25,864 nucleotides of DNA, taken from positions 1 through 25,864 of the forward strand of contig JADGJG010000282.1 of NCBI GenBank assembly GCA_027596195.1, given 5' to 3'. Numbering within the stretch: the stretch's first letter is position 1; every line of letters begins with the position of its first letter. The notes under the pieces are model-generated. The model had not been told where the DNA came from, did not search any database, and worked only from the letters and a program-made list of their open reading frames with translations. Below, one piece after another: positions 1-9,640 of the stretch. This DNA comes from Podochytrium sp. JEL0797 (lineage: Eukaryota > Chytridiomycota > Chytridiomycetes > Chytridiales > Chytriomycetaceae). The position numbers and the translations under genes were made by a program.

Positions 1-228
1 ATTCCCATCGCATACCTCCAAGAGACTTCAGAACCCGTTTTCGTAGGGTTCAACATGAAGCAGAAGGGTGTATACGTTGGCGAAGTGACTGTCATGAATG
101 TAGTGAGAGGAACAGCTGTGGTTCCAGACAGTGTCCCCACAATCAAGCCAGAAGATATTGCTGAAAAGTTTGCCGAGATTGAGGCCAAGAGGGATGTTGT
201 GTTTGCCACGATTGCAGCGCAAGTTTGA
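1..228 (+). CDS. C-terminal end of a probable short-chain dehydrogenase/reductase (5' partial)
   Basis: An open frame enters from the left edge in frame 1 and ends at TGA 226-228, giving 75 codons. The pattern KGVYVGEVTVMNVVRG, then a 'P-x-DIAEKFAEIEAKRD' stretch, resembles the last beta strand and C-terminal helix of classical SDR oxidoreductases, where 'KGVxVGxVxVxG' is followed by 'xPExIAExxxxL'. The Rossmann fold, nucleotide motif and catalytic YxxxK would lie upstream and cannot be checked. Only 64 nt separate its stop from the next start on the same strand, so the two transcription units are very close. Reading frame is fairly sure; family assignment is tentative. Confidence 0.5.
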   Translation: MPIAYLQETSEPVFVGFNMKQKGVYVGEVTVMNVVRGTAVVPDSVPTIKPEDIAEKFAEIEAKRDVVFATIAAQV

Positions 229-292
229 ATTCTTTGAGTTTCCTGTGACATGTTTCATCAATGTTAAGATGCCATAAAACGCGTTCTTCTTT

Positions 293-3247
293 ATGAGCAA
301 TAAAAGTGTCTCCTTGTCTGATTTTTCATCTTCGGAAATGAACCCTGAAAACGAGGCACTGCTCACGCCTGCTCCGAAAAAGGAGACCTCGTGGCTGTGG
401 ACGCGCCTGCGCTACTATGTGCCCGTGCTCGCGTGGCTTCCCGCGTACCAGGCTTCGCAGCTTGCGGGCGACGTTGCGGCGGGGCTGACTGTGGCGTGCT
501 TGCTGATCCCGCAGGCGCTGTCGTACGCCCAGGCCATCCTCAAGATCCCGCCCGTCTACGGCCTCTACACGTGCTTTGTGCCGCTGCTGGTGTACTCGCT
601 GCTGGGGACAAGCAGACAGCTTGGCGTGGGTAAACATCTTTTGTGTTTATTTTTTATTTTATTTATTTATTATTTGTTCAGGCCCCGAAGCCTTGGTTTC
701 GATTCTTGTCGCTGCTGCCATTGCCGAATCGCCCGTCGCTGCGACGCCGCAGGAACAAGTGGCCAACAGCATCGCCATCGCAGCCATGATGGGTCTCCTT
801 GTGGGAATCTTCACGTTTCTGCTGGGCTTCTTCCGCCTCGGCTTCCTCGACTCGGTGCTTTCGCGTGCCCTGCTCAGAGGCTTCATCACGGCCGTTGCCG
901 TTGTGGTCATGATCGACCAGTCACCAATGCTCCTGCGCATCAGCGAGGCAGAAATTCATTCCCTCAAACCGAATCCGTCCCATCCTCCCCTTTCCCCAAT
1001 CGAACTCCTTTTCCACATGCTTGAATCGCTTCCGAAAGCCCACATCCCAACGACCATCATCTCCGTCTGCAGCATCGCGTTCCTCGTGTCAATGAAATCC
1101 CTCAAAAAGGCTTACGCGCGTCTCCAGATGATTCCTGAAATCCTTCTGCTTGTGGTTGGATCCACGGCTTTATCTTGCATTTTCCGATGGGACCTGTTGG
1201 GCGTCGAAGTCATGAAAGACGTCGAAGGCGGTTTCAAAGCTCCTTCGCTGCCTGTGATGACTCTTGCGCGCGTTCGCTTCTACATCCTGAGTGCCATTTT
1301 GATTTCCGTTATTGGATTCGTTGAGTCGATTGCGATTGCCAAGACTTATGGTGAGGTTCTGCGTCCGAGATTTTTTCGAGTCGAACGAGCGTTCTATCGG
1401 ATCCAAACAGTCGAATTGCACCCCCTCCCTGTTCTGAAGATGGAAACGAGAGGCCTAATCCTGCTGTGCCACATCGCAGTTGGCGAAGGAGAAATCGCTT
1501 CGATCGCGTCGTTTCTGCGAATATTATTGCCGAGCGTCTTCTTACCATTCTCATCTCGTTCACTCCCAACACAGCGACAAAATACAACTACCCCATCTCC
1601 CCAAACCGAGAACTCGTCGCAATCGGTGTCGCCAATATCCTCGGTTCCTGTTTCGGCGGCTGGCCCGCCTTCGGTTCCCTAGGTCGAAGCGCAGTCAACG
1701 ACGCTGCTGGTGCTCGCTCTCAAATTGCTGGCCTCGTGACAGCTATTGTTGTTCTCTTTGCCACCTTGTTCCTCCTCCCCCTCTTTTACTTCCTCCCGAA
1801 ATCCGTGTGCAGCAGCATTATTGTCGTTGCAGCCACAAAACTCATTGAACCCGAGGACATTCACTTCATTTTCAAAGTCCGCGCTTGGAACGATTTGGGA
1901 CTTTTGTTGCTGACATTTTTGACGACTTTGTTTGTGTCAATTGAAGTGGGGACTTTGATTAGTGTTGGAACGAGTTTGCTGCTCGTTTTGAAGCACACCA
2001 CCAAGGTATTTATATCCGCGTTTGTTTTCAAGGTTTATCGAGCTCACCTCGATTTCCCTCAGACTCGCATCGCCATCCTCGGCCGAAACATCCACCCGGA
2101 CACGACAACAGGAACAGTCAAGCAAAAGTTCCGCAATATGAAGGACCACACGACGGACGGATCCACCATCGAGCCCGTCCCCGGATGTCTCATTCTCCGC
2201 ATCGAAGAAGGCCTCTTTTTCGGAAATTGCGGACAACTCAAAGACCGTCTCAAACGAATTGAAATGTACGGAGAGTTGAACGTTCATCCGGGAGAAGCCC
2301 CACGTCGCGCTGGTGCCACTGCTGCTGCCGCCGCTGCCGCTGCGAGGAGGAGAGAGGGAAGCTCTCAATCCGTGGGACCTGAGCGAATCAGGAGCATGGA
2401 CCAACCTAATGAATCCCCTCGACAAGCACCCTCCTCGCGAGGCGATGACATGGAGGCCGACGAAATGTTCAACGAGATGTTTGAGAGCGGGCAGATCAAG
2501 CCATTGTCGGACGCCGATTCGGACTTGATGGGTGTGATTTTCGATGTTGGAGCCGTGACAGCGATTGACGCGAGGTAAACTTTCCCATCCCTCCTACGCC
2601 TGTCTCTTCCAGGCTCACTCACCCCCCCCCCCCCCCCCCCCAGCGCAACCCAAACCCTCGTCGAAATCGTTGAATCCTATCACACCCGCCGCATCCTCGT
2701 CTGCTTCGTCAAACTCCGCGACACCTGCAAACCCTGGTTCTCCCGTTCCGGAATCACCTCCCTCGTGACCCCATCCATGTTCTTTGACAAAATCGCAGAC
2801 GCCGTCGAATGCATACAAACCCACAGTTTCGCCAACGACACACTCGACATTCAAGTCTCGGCACCTCCCGTTGTGGAAGCTCCTCCTTCGCGACAACGAC
2901 GTGCGAGCGTGGCGTCCGTCCAGGCGGTCCCGCCTCCGATTCGGTTTGTGGGGATGGACCCCGATTACGACACCGATTCGCGTATGCATCCGGTTGGGAC
3001 ATGGGGCGCGCAGGATAGTCACCGCGCGTTTCTCCCCCGCGTGCCGGCGTCAGCAACACCTTCTGCAGAATTTGCGGGCGCGTTCGTGGTGGATCGGGTT
3101 GGGGGGTATGATTCGGATGGGGTTGTGACGGGGGGGCCTTTGGAACGGGCGCGGGATCGCTTGATGGAGACTCAGAGGGGGAGTCAGTTTTTTGGGACGG
3201 ATTCGGAGAATGAGGGGGAGTATGGTGGGGATAATGTGTGGGATTGA
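293..3247 (+). CDS. SulP-family sulfate/anion transporter with C-terminal STAS domain (5 exons, 850 aa)
   Basis: Exons: 293-629, 682-1350, 1575-2005, 2063-2574, 2644-3247; all introns are GT-AG and phases agree. The product is a plasma- or vacuolar-membrane anion (typically sulfate) transporter. Seen: a ~45-residue hydrophilic N-terminus, then the SulP core (AGLTVACLLIPQALSYA; PPVYGLYTCFVPLLVYSLLGTSRQL region; PEALVSIL across intron 1; FVESIAIAKTYA across intron 2; ISPNRELVAIGVANILGS; PAFGSLGRSAVNDAAGA), and a STAS domain from about residue 500 (GCLILRIEEGLFFGN ... GVIFDVGAVTAIDAS ... TQTLVEIVESYH). The STAS domain is interrupted by ~75 low-complexity residues rich in Ala, Arg, Ser and acidic residues. 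A ~120-residue disordered tail follows. Length fits fungal SulP proteins (about 800-900 aa). Substrate is inferred from family. Intron 2 (224 nt) is long for this window, but the joined sequence matches the family consensus without a gap. Confidence 0.93.
2575..2643 (+). other. Intron 4 of the SulP gene with a 20-nt poly-C tract at the acceptor
   Basis: The intron begins GTAAAC and ends in an uninterrupted run of 20 C (2622-2641) followed directly by AG (2642-2643). Splicing here rebuilds the conserved STAS segment AVTAIDAS-ATQTL. An earlier AG at 2611-2612, with a good pyrimidine tract, would add 31 nt and shift the frame. The C-run length is a likely spot for sequencing or replication slippage; being intronic, slippage would not alter the protein unless the upstream AG were used. 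Confidence 0.85.
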
Positions 3248-3348
3248 GGAGGGGGGGTTGTGAATGTGTTTGGATCTCGCGTCTCTTATTTTTTGTTGGA
3301 TAATATCCGGTCGAATCAAATTCGCTTATCACTGCTTTCTCTGCGCTT

Positions 3349-3354
3349 AATAAA
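3349..3354 (+). terminator. Poly(A) signal AATAAA of the SulP gene
   Basis: A canonical AATAAA lies about 100 nt after the transporter stop codon, in an AT-rich stretch following the GC-rich coding end. The position is typical for a 3' UTR. Confidence 0.55.
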
Positions 3355-4084
3355 AGATTAATGAAACGACTTCAATTAAAAAGTATCAGAATATAATTGT
3401 GCATCGTTCTGGAAGAGGTGGACGAGTTTGTGGAAAGTGGTTTGTATGTGGGGGGGGGCAGGCCAAAAATTGTCGGGCGAAAATTCCAAACAAAAAGTCT
3501 TCTCAACGCGCAGCAACTTCACTCTCCCGCGACCCATGGACCTCTTCAGCGCAAGGAAGCACCCCTTCAGATACACCAGCTACACAGCCCACAATCTACA
3601 ACTTCGCAACCGAAGGACTGGCCACACCATCCGGGGTACCTCCGGAGACCGGGTTCTCGCTCCTCCCATAGCTCGGCGCTGTTAGGCGGCAATGCAGAAC
3701 ATTGGGGTGTTGGTCAGCCGATGGCGCTCTGTTGCACCCCTCACGGGTAAATTTCCGATGATGCGCGGGCTTCCGACCATCCAGGATATGGATATTCAAA
3801 CGTCGCTCTGCGCTAAGGAAAAGCCTTGCGAAGACCACAACCAAAAGGGGATTAGCGTTCGAACCATCTCCTTGTGAGTTGGCAGAGCTGCGAAATCGTC
3901 TCCAAACTCGCGGCATCGCCATTCTCCCTCAGTTACTTCTGCTACGCTTCTATTCCTGCTAGTGCAGACCCACCAGCGTGGGGTCCCCGTCCGGAGGGGT
4001 GGTGAGTGCTGTTATTTGTTTGAAAGGCCTGTGTTTTTCGCTATTACCCCGTTACTTTTTCAACATGATGCGTCCCTCCCTCTC

Positions 4085-4333
4085 ACCTTCACCAAAACGG
4101 ACTTTTTACGCGTTTCGTTATCGTATTCATCAGTTTGAAATAAACGTCGTTTGATTATGGCAGTTTTGGACTTGAACGCGCTATTGTGCGAGGCGGCAAG
4201 ATCGTCCCCCCCTCGCACCTTCACCAAAACGGATTCTATACATGTTTCGATATTGTATTTGTTTGGTTGAGAACACTCACAATTAACCTCGTTTGATTTT
4301 GGCTTTTTAGACTCGAACGCGGTATTACGCGAG
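4085..4333. repeat. Degenerate two-unit tandem repeat (~110-120 nt units)
   Basis: Unit 1 (4085-4192) and unit 2 (4217-4333) both open with ACCTTCACCAAAACGGA, share a central CGTTTGATT (unit 1) / CTCGTTTGATT (unit 2) segment, and end with a GAACGCG-N-TATT-N-GCGAG motif. The offset between units is 132 nt. Unit 2 ends where similarity to the 3' flank of ATPase copy B begins, so the repeat abuts the duplication boundary. Confidence 0.7.
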
Positions 4334-4830
4334 ATAATAACCCCTGCGATAATAAAGATGGCCTCCCACATCTGACAAGAAACTGGATGCTGGATCGTTT
4401 GCTTGATCACGTCCTGCCAGCGGTTTGCGTTTGCTGCCGTCCATCATCCATTTTCCTACCAGCGCGATGGTTTTACTCTTATGCAAAAACGGAATCTTGA
4501 CGTGAATTTTTCGGTTGCATTGCCAAATTTGATTCTAGAATCGAATATGATAGAAAGTCCGATTTGAGTCCGATTCATTCCCTCCCACTTCGCGACGAGA
4601 AGCTGTGTACCAGCTTATTAAGATTTTAACCATGGGTGTTTGTGAATCTGCCGCCATTAATCACGCGCCCTGATTTTGGCAGATTTTGGCTGAATCGGCA
4701 TCAGCCTTTTGTTTTGCATCGCGATTTCGAACTATTAATCCAAGCCAGGTATTTTGAGATGGAAATTAAATCAATTCAATTTTAAGTTCGAAATAATGGG
4801 AGGAAATTCAAGGATGAGCACAATCGCATA

Positions 4831-4836
4831 TTTATT
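4831..4836 (-). terminator. Poly(A) signal AATAAA of ATPase copy A
   Basis: On the minus strand an AATAAA lies about 90 nt downstream of the copy A stop codon. The corresponding place in copy B (about 9976-9984) reads AATAAG-like, so this exact signal is not shared. Confidence 0.45.
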
Positions 4837-4925
4837 ATTGATCAAATCACACAAGTCTAAAAGTAAAGAGGAAAAAATGGAACCATCGGGTTGTTCCGAG
4901 TAAAGGCCACCGCATGTCCCATAAA

Positions 4926-7900
4926 TCACCAAGAGATTCTACCAATGAACGAGTCGTGACCATAAGTTCTAACGGCCAACTTTCTCAGCTCGTCCATGGT
5001 CAAAATGAACAAGGCACACGGGAAAGGGGTAAACCAGTACATGGCAGGGATGGGAGAAGTGTTGAACACGTTGTTCAGGAACGGCGTGTAAACAAACAAA
5101 ACAGCAACCGAGATGGACATGACGGTCGCGTATGGAAGCATCGGGTTTCTCGTGGGACCCCAGAACGGGTTCTGCTGCAAGACCGAGTTGAAACGAGTTC
5201 TGGACGCGTAAAAGTTTCCAAATAGCTGCATGATGACGAGTGTGACAAAGTAGACTGAGTTTCCGGCGTTGCAGTGGAAGGTGAATTCGGCCTGGGGAAT
5301 CGTCACGTTGTTGGAGAACACGACGGGGTCGGTTAGAAGATTGCCGTACTGGAACACGAGGTCACCGACGGGGATGCCGAGCTCAAGCCAGAAGTAGAAA
5401 AAGTACATGGTGAAGGAGAAGGAGGCTTGCATCAGTCCGATAAAGAGGTAAACGTGGGCAAACATTTGGAGGTTGACGAGACGGTCCTTCTTGGGGTTGC
5501 GTGGGGGTCTGGACATCAAGGTTGACTCGGGCGACTCGTAGATCATGGCCATGGAAGGAAACACGTCGGTGATGCAGCAAATGACCAAGTCCATTGCAGT
5601 GTTGAGAGGCATTGGAATCCCGATAAAGATGGAAAGGAGGACAGGCCAGAGCTCAGACCAGGTTCCACAGGGAATGAGGTACATGATCACCTTCTTGATG
5701 TTGTCGAAGCAGAGACGGCCAGACTCGATCCCGGCAATGAGAGACGAGAAGTTGTTGTCGATCAAAACAAGAGACGCAGATTCCATGGCGACCTCGGACC
5801 CACCACCCATAGCAACACCAACACTCGCGGCCTTGAGAGCAGGAGAATCGTTGACACCGTCACCCGTAACTGCAACAATCTCCTCGCGGTACTTGAACTC
5901 GTCGACAATCTTGAGCTTCTGTTCGGCAGAGGTGCGGCCGAAAACGAGCTCTTGGTAGCAGCAAATCTTGTCCCAGTCTTCCTCCGTGAGGTCAGGAATC
6001 TCAGAACCGGAAATGACAATCGCGCGGTGCTGCTCCTCCATGAGCTTGTAGTCGACGCGCTCGTAGATCTTCTTGCCCTTCTTGTTGACGGTAAACTTCA
6101 TGGTGAGCAAGTCGTTGCGCGCACGCATCTCGGCAACAGTATCCACGTGGTCGACAGTCACAATCGAAACCTCACGAGCAATGGAAACGGCGGTCAAGGC
6201 AAAGTCACCCGTCACCATGGCCACGCGAATGTGCGCCTTCTTGCAAATCTCGACGGTTCCCTTGGTCTCTGGACGAGGAGGATCGACAATAGCACCGAGA
6301 CCCACAAGAACCAAATCATGCATAGAGCCGGTGGCAACTTGCTCGAAATCACCATCCATGGCAACAGAGTCCAGCTTGAGCTCCTTGAACGCGAATCCCA
6401 AAACTCTTTTTCCTTGGCCGGCCCAGCCCATTTGAATGTCGTTGATGCGGGCTCTGGCGGCAGCGTCGAAGGGAGAGATGGAGCCGTCAGCGTTGAGAAT
6501 GCGGGTGACTTTGGAGTACAGGATATCGGGAGCGCCCTTGACAAACATGGTGGTAGAGCTACCAAAGGCCGTGGAACCCGAAAGAGAGCGTTGCACGGTC
6601 ATCATCCACTTGTTGCGCGAGTTGAAGGGGATCTCAAACAGTTTGTTGAAGGAGGCGCGGATTTGGGAAACGGAACCAAGACTCTCGGCGAAACGGAGGA
6701 CAGCCTTGTCGGTCGCGTCACCAGAGATGTTGCGTTCGTCGAGGGGAACCGAATCATCGTCAATAAAGTCGGCAGCGCAGCATTGGCCAGCCACAGCGTG
6801 GAACATGTCCTTGGCTTTGGTCGAGACTTGGAGAACATCGTTTCCGCCAACGGACGTGTCGCGGAGGGTCATCTTGTTCTGGGTGAGGGTACCGGTCTTG
6901 TCCGTGCAGATGATGGAGACTGAACCGAGGGTTTCAATAGTGGTCAGGTTTTTGACGAGAACAAACTGGGGGGAGAAAATAGATTAATAACCTTGTTACA
7001 GCAAACGAAGAGAAAACAAGAGCAGAATCAACAAAAAAAAAGACAAGCGGCTGCACAAACCTGCTTGGCCATGCGACGAGCAATCAGAGTGAGGGAAATG
7101 GAGACAGCAATCGGAAGTCCTTCAGGCACGAAAGCGACAATGATTCCACAAAGGTTACCCATCTGGAAGAAAATCAGAAACTAGGAAGAAAAAAATATCA
7201 AGTACCCTTCCCCTCACCATTCCAATGAGATCGTACTGCGGGTTGGGCTGCTTGTTCAGGTAAAATCCCCACATAAGCATGCACGCGGCTCCACACAAGA
7301 AAGCAATGGTGGCCACAAACACGACAAACTGATCGACTTCCTTTTGGAGCAAGGTGCGCTCCGTCTTCTTCTTTCCAGACAAGATGGCAATCTGTCCCAT
7401 GACCGTGTTGTCTCCCGTGAATACCACCACACCCTTGGCAGAACCGTTGACAACCATCGTTCCCATGAAACCAACGTTCTTGGACTCCATGAAGGAGGGA
7501 TCGGTCGCCTTGGTAGAGGATGAAACGGGGATGGATTCACCGGTGAGAATGGAGCGGTCGACAGCGAGGTCCGAGGAGGCTTCGAGAATAATGACGTCGG
7601 CGGGAATCTTGGCACCGAGCTTGAGTTCCACAATGTCACCAACCACTACGTCGGAAGCTGCAATGGTCATGCTCTTGCCGTCACGGATAACGATGGCCTC
7701 AGAGGCAAGGAGCTTGTTGATACTTTTCATGACCGAGCTCGCACTCCAGTCCTGCCACGCGTAGAATCCAGATTGCAAAAAGATGACGACCAAGAGGAGA
7801 ATGACGAGTGCAAGACTGTAAACCTGGGGAGTCGCGTTGTCGATTTGAGGAAGAGGATAGTCTGGAAAATCGCGTCAGCAAAATATCATCGAAGAAAACA

Positions 7901-8482
7901 ACAAGAAAACAACAAGAGAACAGATTGCAAAACGTACATGAAAGTCCGATCAGGAAGGCAGAACCCCACATCAGTCCGCAGAAACCACCAAACAAGAATC
8001 CCATAATCTTCCAGAAATAACTGTCGGTCGGCGGGGTGATGACGTTGGGTCCGTTCTTCTTGAGTCTGTTGGCAGCGTCAATGGCAATGAGTCCACCCTT
8101 CTCGGCGGGAATGGCGCCAACAACGGCAAGGACCTGTGATTTTATCACTTATTGTCAACAACGCGCGAGAACGAGAACGAGAATGAATGCAACAGAAACA
8201 TACCTTGTGGGCAGGAAGCGTGTGCAAGTCGATTTTCTTAAAGTCCTGCGCTTCGGTTTGTCGCGAGCCCTTGGCCTTGTTTTTGACGTCAAACGAGATG
8301 GTTCTGAACGCAGGAATGATCTCTCCGGTAGTCGTTCTCTCCACAGGGACGCCCAGCGAGTTTGGTCCCAGGGCGGCTTGGCGCATCGAATCCATCGTGT
8401 TAGTGCGTTGAGCGGGCAAACCGACATCGCTCGTGATAAAAGCGTTGAAGGCAACGTGGGATTTGTCTTTGTCGTTGGACAT
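4926..8482 (-). CDS. Type IIC P-type cation ATPase (Na+/K+-ATPase alpha-like), copy A; 5 exons, 1086 aa
   Basis: Exons, 5' to 3' on the minus strand: 8482-8204, 8133-7938, 7861-7218, 7162-7061, 6965-4926. Introns are 70, 76, 55 and 95 nt. The product is an ATP-driven cation pump with ten expected membrane spans. Seen: a GPN-x-I-TPP motif before M1 (about residues 121-128, typical of IIC pumps); actuator LTGES (~265); PEGLP in M4 (~386-390); phosphorylation site CTDKTGTLT (Asp ~429); KGAPD (~550); MVTGD (~659); hinge TGDGVNDSP (~774-782); a C-terminal RPPRNPKKDRLVN, FNSVLQQNP, MDELRKL series like animal alpha subunits. The ATG at 8482 is chosen because the two copies match from it onward but diverge in the open frame upstream. 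M5/M6 cation ligands differ from animal Na+/K+ pumps, so ion specificity (Na+, K+ or H+) is open. No beta subunit gene is in the window. Confidence 0.92.
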
Positions 8483-8775
8483 TTGACGTGTGATTGTGGA
8501 TGAACGGTAAAAACGCGCTTTTTTTAGTTCACTTTTGTACTTTCTGCTCACTTCAGCCGCCACTTTGGCTGGGGGCGAATTTGCCGCCCAAGAAGGTTTC
8601 AGCCTCCACACTTGTGAGTTTGATTAAAAAAATGGATAAAACAGCCCCCTGCAGCCCCCAAACATGCAATCACTTTTTCCCAAGCTTGTCCGGGAATCAA
8701 TCTTTTTTTGAAACGAATAGAGAAATGATGAAGAAGAGCAGAATACGGAAATCAACACACCAAATAAACATATCC
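8483..8775 (-). promoter_or_regulatory. 5' flank of ATPase copy A with islands shared with copy B
   Basis: Upstream of the start, most sequence has diverged between the copies, but three islands remain: the first ~20 nt before ATG, GAGTTTGATTA at 8615-8625 (133 nt upstream; 130 nt in copy B), and an AG-rich block at 8710-8773 (about 230 nt upstream). Retention at nearly equal distances suggests promoter elements, though leftover homology cannot be excluded. Confidence 0.35.
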
Positions 8776-8885
8776 TTATTACAATCAAGAAATCTTCTTA
8801 TATTTAAACATTCTTTTACTATCCCCTCCCTGTGGTTAATGCTCTTCACATTCTGACCTACATTCGTAAAATTACTTGTAAATGA

Positions 8886-9254
8886 AAAGGGGGAGGAGCA
8901 GGGCGATACCGGCGTCGCATCTCTTTCGGAGCTTGCAGTTTCAACGATCATGTAAACGATGGCAACGAGGAAGTTGAGAGAATAGACAGACTGGGCGCCC
9001 GATATTGTAGGGACATCAAGCAAGTACCCGCCCCTGCTGCGCCTCCCGCCGTTTCCCGCCTTTGCCAACCGCGCGCCGCTACCAACGCCCCACCCGTCGC
9101 TTCTCGTGCCCCACCTGCAAAGTCCCGCTCTGTTCAAAAGCCCAAGCCCCGTCAAACCGCCGACAGCAAATCTAAACTAGGTCCCGTGAGCAATTCGCCT
9201 GGCACCCTCGTTTGTAGTGAAATCCGCTGGTATGGACCATCAAGATACCAATAG
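8886..9254 (+). pseudogene. ATG-less open frame with Pro/Ala-rich end, possible gene remnant
   Basis: A stop-free run of 122 codons lies between TGA 8883-8885 and TAG 9252-9254. The second half reads as a low-complexity tail (VPAPAAPPAVSR, then NAPPVASRAPPAKSRS). There is no in-frame ATG; a TAG at about 8997-8999 just before GGACATCAAG could be a splice acceptor. No domain is recognisable and the minus strand is also open. It could be a gene fragment or chance. Confidence 0.2.
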
Positions 9255-9332
9255 ATTGATATTTTGAGTTATTTTCTTCATTATCAATGATCGACGTTTC
9301 GAAGTGGATTACCGTTAGGTTTGGAATGATTT

Positions 9333-9640
9333 AATCGGAGTCAATGTGATAAGTCAGTTTCTTAGAGCCCCTGATGTTTTACGGGGAAACAAGACGCACC
9401 ACCATGCGTTTAAGCTGTCTAAAAATGAAACGGGTATAGCCTTTTGTGTCAGGAAAGAAGGAATCGGAGTCAACGGGAAGTTCACTTTCCTTGCGACCTG
9501 AGCGCTTCGTTTGAGAGGCCCTGGTGTTATACAGTCAAAGCAGAAGCACGACCATGCTTTCATGATGATATGGTTCTGGTCATTTGTGTCCGGAAGGCGG
9601 AAAGAAGGAGTCGGAGTCAATGTGAAAACTTTTTTGGGCT
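9333..9640. repeat. Degenerate repeats around a TCGGAGTCAA motif
   Basis: A motif of the form TCGGAGTCAAYG recurs near 9335, 9464 and 9611. The first two are each followed by a diverged segment of the form GCCCTGRTGTTWTAC, then an accessory motif CACNACCATGC. Spacing is about 130 and 146 nt. The last unit abuts the left boundary of ATPase block B, as the 4085-4333 repeat abuts block A, although the two repeat families are not obviously alike. Confidence 0.5.

Larger units (their letters stand above)
3355..4925. other. Noncoding interval between the transporter and ATPase copy A
   Basis: About 1.57 kb with no frame I can support as a gene. 3520-4010 is GC-rich and holds overlapping short frames on both strands, none with recognisable domains or sensible splice context; it may be a decayed element. 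4085-4333 contains a degenerate tandem repeat. From about 4325 to the ATPase stop the sequence is patchily similar to 9640-10072, i.e. it is the 3' flank of the duplicated ATPase block. Confidence 0.6.
4325..8775. repeat. Segmental tandem duplication, block A (contains ATPase copy A)
   Basis: This block matches 9640-13915 in the same orientation. Coding exons, all four introns, the 3' flank (for example the shared GATCAAATCACACAA and CTAAAAGTAAAGAGG segments) and islands of the 5' flank correspond. Offset is 5147 nt at the stop codons and 5136 nt at the start codons. Similarity is near complete from about 5500 to 8500 and patchy towards both ends. A unique spacer of about 860 nt (8776-9639) lies between the blocks. 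Confidence 0.9.

Noticed and set aside
1466..1574. Alternative start of the third SulP exon inside intron 2
   Set aside because: Splicing 1350 to 1575 restores AIAKTYATKYNYPISPNREL with no gap relative to the family consensus; the translated intron sequence has no counterpart.
3520..4010. GC-rich segment suspected of being rDNA or a tRNA (GTTCGAACC near 3859)
   Set aside because: No rRNA signature could be recognised. The T-loop-like word has no complementary stem or acceptor arm around it.
5952..6923. 323-codon plus-strand ORF antisense to ATPase copy A, with a matching one at 11099-12070
   Set aside because: It is the mirror of the P-type ATPase coding frame, long because of GC-rich third positions. 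Its presence in both copies follows from their near identity. It shows no domain and is rich in His/Val/Asn as expected for a shadow frame.
8483..8611. Upstream extension of the ATPase copy A frame (and 13619-13723 for copy B)
   Set aside because: The two copies are essentially identical after ATG 8482/13618 but unrelated in sequence and length in the upstream open frame, so this is 5' UTR read-through, not coding sequence.
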